Of a stretch of DNA of 13,363 bases, positions 7,493 through 13,363 are shown one piece after another (the stretch's first letter is position 1; the number at the start of each line of letters is the position of its first letter). The notes beneath the pieces were generated by a model. It ran no database searches and was not told the origin of the DNA. It saw only the letters and a program-made list of their open reading frames with translations. The stretch spans positions 1 to 13,363 of the forward strand of contig DJWN01000075.1 in the NCBI GenBank assembly GCA_002440975.1. Reading direction: 5' to 3'. The translations under genes and the position numbers were made by a program. This stretch comes from Bacteroidales bacterium UBA6229 (GTDB lineage Bacteria; Bacteroidota; Bacteroidia; Bacteroidales; F082).

Positions 7493-9352
7493 ATGTCGGA
7501 AAACTACACGGATGACAGCGTAAGAACACTCGATTGGAAAGAACACATCCGCCTGAGGCCAGGTATGTATATCGGTAAACTGGGTGATGGCACCTCACAT
7601 GACGATGGCATTTATGTGTTGCTGAAAGAGATCATCGACAACAGCATTGATGAATATGTAATGGGAAATGGAAAAACCATCGAAATTTCTATACAGGACG
7701 ACCTTGTTACAGTTCGCGATTACGGGCGCGGAATGCCATTGGGGAAAGTGATCGATTGTGTAAGCAAAATCAATACAGGAGCCAAATACGACAGCAAGGT
7801 TTTTAAAAAAGCCGTTGGACTTAATGGCGTGGGGTCAAAAGCCGTTAATGCCATGTCATCATACTTCAAGGCACAATCCATTCGCGAAGGCAAAACTAAA
7901 ATTGTTGAATACCAGCAAGGTGAGATCATTGCTGATCATCCACTCGAGCCAAATGACGGCAAACAGGGCACCACGATCAGTTTTATCCCTGACAGGGCCA
8001 TTTTTGGGCAATACCGCTACCTTCAGGAATACATTGAAGAGATGCTCTGGAATTACGTCTTTCTCAATAACGGACTTACCATATTGTTTAATGGCCAAAA
8101 GTTTCAGGCAAAAAACGGTCTGCTCGATCTGCTCGAACGCAATATCGCCGGAGCCGAAAGGATGGTGTATCCCATCATTCATATCAGGGAAGAAGATTTT
8201 GAATGCGCTTTTACTCATGCCAATAATGTCTATAGCGAAGAATACTATTCCTTTGTAAACGGTCAGCATACCACGCAGGGCGGCACGCATCAAAATGCTT
8301 TCAGAGAAGCACTTGTAAAGACAATCCGTGAGTTTTACGGCAAAGATTACGACACCTCCGATATCCGCACCTCGTTAGTTGCAGCCATCAGCATCAAGGT
8401 GCAGGAACCCGTTTTTGAATCGCAAACCAAAACCAAACTAGGTTCTACGCATATTGAGCCGGGCGGACAAACCGTCAGGAATTTTATTGGTGAGATAATC
8501 AAACGCAATCTCGACAATTACCTGCACATGAATGCAGAAACTGCCGAAGCCCTGCATCGCAAAATCATGCAAAGCGAGCGGGAAAGAAAAGATATGGCCA
8601 ACATCAAAAAGCTTGCCCGCGAAAGCGTGAAAAAAGCCAGCCTGCACAACAAAAAACTGCGCGATTGCCGGATTCATTTCAACACCAACCACGAAAAACG
8701 CCTCGAAACTACCCTGTTTATCACCGAGGGCGATTCAGCTTCGGGCAGCATCACCAAAAGCCGTGATGTGCAAACACAGGCTGTTTTTTCGCTGAAAGGC
8801 AAACCACTTAATTCGTACGGGTTAAGCAAAAAGATTGTTTACGAAAACGAAGAATTCAACCTGCTACAGGCCGCACTCAATATTGATGAATCGCTCGAGA
8901 ACCTGCGCTACAACAACATCGTAATTGCCACCGATGCCGATGTTGATGGCATGCACATCAGGCTGTTGTTGCTTACGTTTTTCCTGCAATTCTATCCCGA
9001 CCTGATCAAAACAGGACACCTCTATATCCTGCAAACACCACTCTTCAGGGTGCGAAACAAAAAGGAAACCATCTATTGCTATTCTGATGAGGAAAGGGTG
9101 AATGCCATCAAAAAACTGGGTACCAATCCCGAGATCACCCGTTTCAAAGGTCTGGGAGAAATTTCACCCGATGAGTTCAGGTTTTTCATTGGCCCAAGCA
9201 TAAGACTGGAACCTGTAATCCTGAAAAGAGATCTTTCCATTCCGGAAATACTGAGTTTTTATATGGGCAAAAACACCCCTGAACGTCAACAGTTTATCAT
9301 CAACAACCTGCGCATGGAAGACGAACTGACAGAAGACAAAATCAGTGCCTGA
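7493..9352 (+). CDS. parE: DNA topoisomerase IV subunit B (ParE)
   Basis: This is the ATPase/TOPRIM subunit that works with ParC to unlink daughter chromosomes using ATP. The GHKL ATPase domain (1-225) shows RPGMYIG (22-28), the base-bearing EIIDNSIDE (E46, N50), DYGRGMP (76-82) and the GLNGVGSKAVNA lid (109-120). The transducer domain has the QTKTKLG loop (311-317) that senses phosphate. TOPRIM follows with TEGDSASG (E412), GKPLN (436-440) and DADVDG (D481, D483) for magnesium, then KGLGE (552-556). At 619 residues it lacks the insert of long GyrB proteins, and KLGDGTSHDDGIYVLLKE reads like Bacteroidota ParE, so I prefer parE to gyrB. The usual partner gene parC does not follow; the next gene is convergent nnr, with stops touching. 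Confidence 0.93.
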   Translation: MSENYTDDSVRTLDWKEHIRLRPGMYIGKLGDGTSHDDGIYVLLKEIIDNSIDEYVMGNGKTIEISIQDDLVTVRDYGRGMPLGKVIDCVSKINTGAKYDSKVFKKAVGLNGVGSKAVNAMSSYFKAQSIREGKTKIVEYQQGEIIADHPLEPNDGKQGTTISFIPDRAIFGQYRYLQEYIEEMLWNYVFLNNGLTILFNGQKFQAKNGLLDLLERNIAGAERMVYPIIHIREEDFECAFTHANNVYSEEYYSFVNGQHTTQGGTHQNAFREALVKTIREFYGKDYDTSDIRTSLVAAISIKVQEPVFESQTKTKLGSTHIEPGGQTVRNFIGEIIKRNLDNYLHMNAETAEALHRKIMQSERERKDMANIKKLARESVKKASLHNKKLRDCRIHFNTNHEKRLETTLFITEGDSASGSITKSRDVQTQAVFSLKGKPLNSYGLSKKIVYENEEFNLLQAALNIDESLENLRYNNIVIATDADVDGMHIRLLLLTFFLQFYPDLIKTGHLYILQTPLFRVRNKKETIYCYSDEERVNAIKKLGTNPEITRFKGLGEISPDEFRFFIGPSIRLEPVILKRDLSIPEILSFYMGKNTPERQQFIINNLRMEDELTEDKISA

Positions 9353-10864
9353 TCACTCTCTGATCTTTGCAATGGCTTTGGGCAGGTGACTAATAATATC
9401 AGATGCCAGCACACTTTCCATGCCCAGTTGTTCGGCTGCCATATCTCCGGCGAGGCCGTGAAGATAAACGCCTAACAACGATGCTTTTGCCGGACTGTAT
9501 CCTTGTGCAATCAGTCCGGCGATAATCCCAGTTAAAACATCTCCGCTTCCGGCAGTAGCCATACCCGGATTGCCCGTTGGGTTGAAATAGCATTTGCCAT
9601 CAGGCATGCTCACACAGGTATAAGCTCCTTTAAGTATAATTATCAAACCAAAGCGTACTGACATTTCCTTCTGAAGCGAAAGCCGCTCAAAGCTATGCTG
9701 CCATTTGCCTGCCAGTCTTTCAAACTCTTTGGGATGCGGAGTTAAAATGGAATGCTTGGGCAAAAAGGCCAGCCAGGTCTTGTTCTCGGCCAAAATATTA
9801 AGTGCATCTGCATCCAATACCAGAGGTTGTTTGCTATTCTGTATCAATAATTTGAGTGCCATTGCTGTTTCAGGCGCAGTACCAATCCCCGGGCCAACAG
9901 CTACTGCATTAAAAGGAGCCAGATCAGGCAGCTCACTAAAGAAAACCTCATGTGAATCAAGACTGATCATGGCTTCCGGAAAGGCTGATTGCATCGGATT
10001 GCATGCTTTTAAGGGAAGATGCACATGCAACAGCCCTGCCCCGATTCGCATACAAGCCCTGGCTGCTAAGATGGCTGCACCCGTTTTAGTTGCCGATCCT
10101 GCTACCAATAACACATGACCAAAATTGCCTTTATGCGCAAAACGTGCCCTGGATTTCCACCAGGGCTTTAGCAGAGCAGCTTCCAAAAAATGATGATTGG
10201 CTTTAACCTCATTAATAAAAACCGGATGTAATCCAATCGGCAATATTTCCCAACGGCCTACATAAATATCATTTTCCGGCCAAAAAAAACTAAGCTTAGG
10301 AAATTGAAAACTCAGGGTGTAATCTGCTTTTACAACGGTATCAGTTTTGTGATTAATCGGCTGATCTGCATATAATCCCGAAGGAATATCGATGGCAACA
10401 ATCACATTTTCTGATTCGTTCATACTCTTGATGCAGGCTTCTGCCAGTCCGGTAACCGGCCTGTTAAGTCCCGAGCCAAAAAGTGCATCCACCACTATAG
10501 CGTCTTGGTGTAGGGCAGGCAATTCCGAAATATCAGAAATTTCAGTGAGTAAGGACTCATCGAGCATACTCAGTCGATCTGCATTGAGTTGACAGTCGTT
10601 TGTAAGTTTTTCTGCAAACTTGATAAGGTAGGTAATAACATGATAGTTATCCTGTGCCAGCAAACGCGCCAACACTAATCCATCTCCACCATTGTTTCCA
10701 ACTCCTGCAAAAATCACAACGGGTGTATGTGGCTGGAGTCTTTTTCTGATCCACTCATAAAGCTGATTTGCTGCTCGTTCCATCAAACCATCTGATGCGA
10801 TTGGTTCGTTTTCTATAGTAAAGGCATCAGCTTGTCTGATCTGCTCTGCGTTGAGTATTTTCAT
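9353..10864 (-). CDS. nnr: bifunctional NAD(P)H-hydrate epimerase/dehydratase
   Basis: A metabolite-repair enzyme of 503 residues. The N-terminal YjeF domain (1-215) interconverts R and S forms of damaged, hydrated NAD(P)H; the C-terminal ribokinase-like domain (about 230-503) dehydrates the S form back to NAD(P)H using ADP. The epimerase domain has GVGNNGGDG (54-62), DALFGSGLNRP (126-136) and DIPSG (159-163). The dehydratase domain has HKGNFGHVLLVAGS (244-257), VGPGIG (323-328), LDADALN (350-356), TPHPKEFERL (375-384) and the nucleotide-binding, catalytic ATAGSGDVLTG (436-446, D442 as likely base). All key motifs are intact. The ATG at 10862-10864 sits 16 bp past a full -7 element. Its TGA directly abuts the parE TGA, so read-through would give antisense RNA on both genes. 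Confidence 0.95.
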   Translation of the reverse strand: MKILNAEQIRQADAFTIENEPIASDGLMERAANQLYEWIRKRLQPHTPVVIFAGVGNNGGDGLVLARLLAQDNYHVITYLIKFAEKLTNDCQLNADRLSMLDESLLTEISDISELPALHQDAIVVDALFGSGLNRPVTGLAEACIKSMNESENVIVAIDIPSGLYADQPINHKTDTVVKADYTLSFQFPKLSFFWPENDIYVGRWEILPIGLHPVFINEVKANHHFLEAALLKPWWKSRARFAHKGNFGHVLLVAGSATKTGAAILAARACMRIGAGLLHVHLPLKACNPMQSAFPEAMISLDSHEVFFSELPDLAPFNAVAVGPGIGTAPETAMALKLLIQNSKQPLVLDADALNILAENKTWLAFLPKHSILTPHPKEFERLAGKWQHSFERLSLQKEMSVRFGLIIILKGAYTCVSMPDGKCYFNPTGNPGMATAGSGDVLTGIIAGLIAQGYSPAKASLLGVYLHGLAGDMAAEQLGMESVLASDIISHLPKAIAKIRE

Positions 10865-10880
10865 ATACAGCGATTTACCA

Positions 10881-10911
10881 CAAAAATAAAGTCATTTACG
10901 CTACAATGCAA
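10881..10911 (-). promoter_or_regulatory. promoter of nnr
   Basis: On the minus strand TATTTTTG (10888-10881) matches TAnnTTTG. TTG triplets at 10906-10904 and 10911-10909 lie 15 and 20 bp upstream, and the latter has normal -33 spacing. The -7 box ends 16 bp before the start codon, so the leader is very short. Confidence 0.55.
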
Positions 10912-11084
10912 CCCCAAATGGATTGATTCTCAAATATAGCTGTATAAAGTTGGTTGTTTTTACGGGAGGATAAAGCTTAATAAATTCTAATTGTCACAGA
11001 TACAAAATACAACAATTTGATAATGAACAGATCCAGGTCAAGCTAAAATCATCTGAATGCGATAAACTCCATCAAATATGTTAA

Positions 11085-11100
11085 TTTTTTTTTAATTTTG
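11085..11100 (+). promoter_or_regulatory. ccp promoter with T9 tract
   Basis: TAATTTTG (11093-11100) matches TAnnTTTG and lies 24 bp before the ATG at 11125. A run of nine T (11085-11093) leads straight into it, in the spacer between the -33 and -7 positions. The element covers the in-frame TTG at 11098, which argues against that codon as a start. Confidence 0.55.
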
Positions 11101-11124
11101 CTTGTCAAATCAAACCTGATTACA

Positions 11125-12141
11125 ATGAAAAATACAATTCTTTTTTCTTTCGTTTTTCTGCTGGCAACACTCATCAGCAGCTGTACGAACCAGTCATCTG
11201 AAAAAGACACGATTTCTGAAGCAGACAAGTCATTAATCGAAACCGCCAATCGCTATTTTGCAACGCTTCCAGAGCCTGGAGATCCCAATACGCCCGAAGC
11301 CATTCTTGGGAAGAAACTCTATTACGACACCCGTCTTTCTGCCAATGGCGAAATGAGTTGCAATACCTGCCATCCAATAGCCAATTATGGTGTGGATAAT
11401 TTGCCCACCTCTCCGGGCCATGATGGTACGTTGGGAACACGAAACAGCCCAACAACTTTCAACGCATGGTTCCATACCATCCAATTCTGGGATGGCAGGT
11501 CGCCCGACCTCGCAGATCAGGCAAAAGGACCGGTGCTAAATCCCATTGAAATGGGCATGAAAAGTGCTGAGGATGTGATAGCTATCATGAATGCCGATGA
11601 GGATTACCTACAACTTTTTGCTGAGGCCTTTCCTGAAGATGAGGATCCCATCACTTTTGATCGTTTTGCTGATGCTGTTGCAGCTTTTGAAAGCACACTC
11701 GCAACACCGGCAGCCTTCGACAGTTTCCTCAGCGGTGTGAAGGATGTGATGACTGATGATCAAAAAGAAGGTCTTTCCCTGTTTATTGAAACAGGTTGCA
11801 TCGCCTGCCATATTGGTCCCGGGCTTGGTGGCACAATGATGCAGCGTTTCGGGCTTATACATGGCCCTTATTATGACTACACCAACTCGGAGCTACAGGA
11901 TAAAGGCGTTGCCGAAGTAACTGGCAAAGAAGGTGATGAATTCGTTTTCAAAACACCTTCGTTGAGAAACATCGAAAAAACCACTCCTTATTTTCATGAC
12001 GGCAGCATCGAAAGCCTGCATGAAGCTGTTAAAATTATGGCATACACACAGTTAGGCCGAGAATTATCTGATGAACAAACCAATAAACTGGTAGAATTCT
12101 TTAAAAGCCTGACAGGTAAAATTCCGGAACATGCTTTGTAA
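11125..12141 (+). CDS. diheme cytochrome c peroxidase, lipoprotein
   Basis: A 338-residue periplasmic or membrane-tethered enzyme of the bacterial CcpA/MauG family, which reduces hydrogen peroxide to water with electrons from a cytochrome or other donor. A lipoprotein signal ends in LISSC (acylated C20). The two covalent heme sites are CNTCH (79-83) and CIACH (225-229). Other family marks are LGKKLYYDTRLS (61-72), FWDGR (W123, in the region of the inter-heme Trp), NPIEMG (139-144, with the catalytic-loop Glu), TPSLRN (277-282), TPYFHDGS (287-294) and MAYTQLG (305-311), whose Met is the likely ligand of the high-potential heme. I chose the ATG at 11125 over an in-frame TTG at 11098 because the latter lies inside the promoter and would spoil the signal peptide. 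MauG-type roles are less likely for this size and motif set. Confidence 0.92.
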   Translation: MKNTILFSFVFLLATLISSCTNQSSEKDTISEADKSLIETANRYFATLPEPGDPNTPEAILGKKLYYDTRLSANGEMSCNTCHPIANYGVDNLPTSPGHDGTLGTRNSPTTFNAWFHTIQFWDGRSPDLADQAKGPVLNPIEMGMKSAEDVIAIMNADEDYLQLFAEAFPEDEDPITFDRFADAVAAFESTLATPAAFDSFLSGVKDVMTDDQKEGLSLFIETGCIACHIGPGLGGTMMQRFGLIHGPYYDYTNSELQDKGVAEVTGKEGDEFVFKTPSLRNIEKTTPYFHDGSIESLHEAVKIMAYTQLGRELSDEQTNKLVEFFKSLTGKIPEHAL

Positions 12142-12159
12142 ATTAACCTATTCATACTT

Positions 12160-12196
12160 AAAAAAAAAACGCCTTGAATATCAAGGCGTTTTTTTT
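12160..12196. terminator. bidirectional terminator between ccp and hup
   Basis: A perfect 8-bp stem (CGCCTTGA 12170-12177 with TCAAGGCG 12181-12188) around an ATA loop is flanked by ten A (12160-12169) and eight T (12189-12196). It therefore works as an intrinsic terminator on both strands, 18 bp past the peroxidase stop and 16 bp past the HU stop. Confidence 0.92.
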
Positions 12197-12212
12197 GCAC
12201 GGTAATAAGAGG

Positions 12213-12485
12213 CTATTGAACAGAATCAGCCAAATCACTACCTGGTTTGAACTTAACTACTTTTTTAGCAGCTATACTTATTTCCTTACCAGTTTGTGGG
12301 TTACGACCTTTTCTGGCAGCTCTTTTCGAAATTGAAAAAGAACCAAAACCAACAAGGGCAACACGATCACCCTCTTTTAAGGCTTTTGTAGTAGCATCAA
12401 TGAAAGCATCAAGTGCTTTTTTTGCATCTGCTTTTGTCAATTCGGCACTTACGGCCATTGCATCAATTAATTCAGCTTTGTTCAT
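12213..12485 (-). CDS. hup: HU-family nucleoid DNA-binding protein
   Basis: A 90-residue HU/IHF-type histone-like protein that bends and compacts DNA as a dimer. Residues 1-40 form the helical dimer base (MNKAELIDAMA, LTKADAKKALDAF). GFGSF (46-50) is the conserved turn before the beta arm. The arm carries RNPQTGKEI (61-69), whose proline (P63) intercalates into the minor groove. KVVKFKPGSDL (75-85) closes the fold. Length is exactly that of standard HU and no residue of note is missing. A strong promoter lies upstream and the shared terminator downstream. It follows fmt on the same strand at 194 bp but should be transcribed alone. The fmt-hup order is, as I recall, common in Bacteroidota. Confidence 0.96.
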   Translation of the reverse strand: MNKAELIDAMAVSAELTKADAKKALDAFIDATTKALKEGDRVALVGFGSFSISKRAARKGRNPQTGKEISIAAKKVVKFKPGSDLADSVQ

Positions 12486-12524
12486 CTTCTTGGATTTTAG
12501 TTAAAAAATTGGTTGAATACCGCA

Positions 12525-12554
12525 CAAATATAGCGTTTTAAACTATCAGCGCAA
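12525..12554 (-). promoter_or_regulatory. promoter of hup
   Basis: On the minus strand TTG (12554-12552) and TATATTTG (12532-12525, a full TAnnTTTG match) are 19 bp apart, close to the Bacteroidota -33/-7 consensus. The leader would be about 33 bases. This is the best-formed promoter in the window. Confidence 0.65.
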
Positions 12555-12679
12555 GTTTTCTGGCAGAAAAGTACAAAAAATGTTGATAAAACAAGCATTT
12601 TGTTAATAAATTTCACTAAAATCAGAAAGTTTTTCCTGTATTTCACCCGAAAATCCTGCTGTGGCCGCAAAATTCCCTA

Positions 12680-13363
12680 TCAAACATCAACTTTCCAACT
12701 TCCTTTCAGATCGAAACCATTCAAAAAATCCTGTGCCGACATGCTTCGTTTACCAGGTGTTTGAATTTCTTTCAAGGCTAACATTCCGTCTGGATGGATA
12801 ATTTTTATAAAACTTTTCTGGTCAGTCAGCAAAGTATATAGCTCACCCTTGTTTCGTTCCGTGTTAATCTCAGATTGAAAAATCTTAAAAACAAGCTCTT
12901 GCCCCGACACCTTATTAATAAGGGTTGTAAAAGCTCCGGGATAGGGCGACAAACCTCTGATTTGATTATAAACAGTCGTCAAGTCATTCTTCCAGTTAAT
13001 CCGGCAATCTTCTTTAAAAAGCTTAGGAGCCATGAGCAGTTTTTGATTCCCTGGCTGTGGCTGAGGAGATAAATTGTTGTTTGCCAGACCATAAAGTGTA
13101 TCTACAACCAATTCTTTACCCGCTTCCATCATCCTGTCGTGCAGACTTCCGGCAGTTTCGTCAGCAGCTATCGACATGCGCTTTTGCATCAGAATGCTGC
13201 CTTCGTCAATCTTTTCGTCAAGCAGAAATGTCGTTAAGCCCGACTCCTTTTCACCATTCATAACAGCACGATTGATAGGTGCTGCGCCCCGGTACTGCGG
13301 CAAGAGGGAGGCATGCAGGTTAAACGTGCCCAATCGTGGCATCTTCCACACCTCAGCCGGCAG
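12680..13363 (-). CDS. fmt: methionyl-tRNA formyltransferase, 5' end outside window
   Basis: This enzyme formylates the methionine on initiator tRNA with 10-formyltetrahydrofolate. The frame stays open to the window edge, giving 227 visible residues. Family members have about 310, so some 90 N-terminal residues are missing and the GTG at 13351 is not the start. Visible residues 12-30 hold the catalytic formyltransferase core GTFNLHASLLP..YRGAAPI with N15 and H17. The third catalytic residue, D53 in IDEGS, is 36 residues after the His, as in E. coli (H110, D146). Residues about 125-227 form the OB-like C-terminal domain that binds tRNA, ending LNGFDLKGSWKVDV. All key visible residues are present. 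No clear terminator follows it. Confidence 0.95.
   Translation of the reverse strand: MPAEVWKMPRLGTFNLHASLLPQYRGAAPINRAVMNGEKESGLTTFLLDEKIDEGSILMQKRMSIAADETAGSLHDRMMEAGKELVVDTLYGLANNNLSPQPQPGNQKLLMAPKLFKEDCRINWKNDLTTVYNQIRGLSPYPGAFTTLINKVSGQELVFKIFQSEINTERNKGELYTLLTDQKSFIKIIHPDGMLALKEIQTPGKRSMSAQDFLNGFDLKGSWKVDV

Noticed and set aside
7815..8293. Two long frames overlapping parE (one per strand)
   Set aside because: Both lie wholly within parE, whose conserved motifs fix the true frame.
11098..11124. TTG start extending the peroxidase by nine residues
   Set aside because: The TTG is part of the -7 promoter box, and the extension would precede a normal lipoprotein signal.
13349..13351. GTG as the start of the formyltransferase
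   Set aside because: The frame stays open to the edge and encodes LPAE before this codon, matching the middle of full-length Fmt.
1..13363. A novel multi-gene defence, biosynthetic or mobile system
   Set aside because: The genes are mostly recognised families in separate, often convergent units; no cluster of unknown genes, integrase, toxin-antitoxin pair or biosynthetic core was seen.

Overview
The window looks like chromosomal DNA of a Bacteroidota bacterium, probably class Bacteroidia. Three things point there: a secreted protein ending in a type IX secretion (T9SS) C-terminal sorting domain; matches to the Bacteroidota -7 promoter element TAnnTTTG upstream of seven of the genes, with no Shine-Dalgarno pattern; and a ParE-type topoisomerase subunit with Bacteroidota-like sequence. 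No tRNA, rRNA, CRISPR array, transposase gene or phage gene was seen.

Layout. 1-170 holds two near-identical hairpin repeats (REP-like) separated by short CTCTTG repeats. 170-1135 (-) encodes a helical, glutamine-rich protein of unknown function. 1136-1832 is a long non-coding stretch with small palindromes and one imperfect direct repeat. 1833-2390 (+) is a small SAM-dependent methyltransferase, convergent with 2400-3986 (-), an AspT/YidE-type membrane transporter with two cytoplasmic RCK_C domains. 4290-6488 (+) is the T9SS-exported repeat protein, closed by a clear terminator. 6605-7441 (+) is a voltage-gated-type potassium channel with a C-terminal zinc ribbon. 7493-9352 (+) is parE; its stop codon abuts the stop of the convergent nnr gene (9353-10864, -), a bifunctional NAD(P)H-hydrate repair enzyme. 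11125-12141 (+) is a diheme cytochrome c peroxidase lipoprotein. It shares a bidirectional terminator with the HU gene (12213-12485, -). Upstream of HU on the same strand is the 3' part of fmt (12680-13363, -), cut by the window edge.

The genes are mostly single transcription units with their own promoters, not one operon. They mix housekeeping roles (chromosome decatenation, nucleoid packing, initiator tRNA formylation, cofactor repair) with envelope roles (transport, ion conduction, periplasmic peroxide removal, secretion). I found no convincing new multi-gene system. The items most worth a second look are the REP-like pair beside the unknown helical protein, the zinc-ribbon tail on the channel, the structured gap before the methyltransferase, and the overlapping stop arrangement of parE and nnr.
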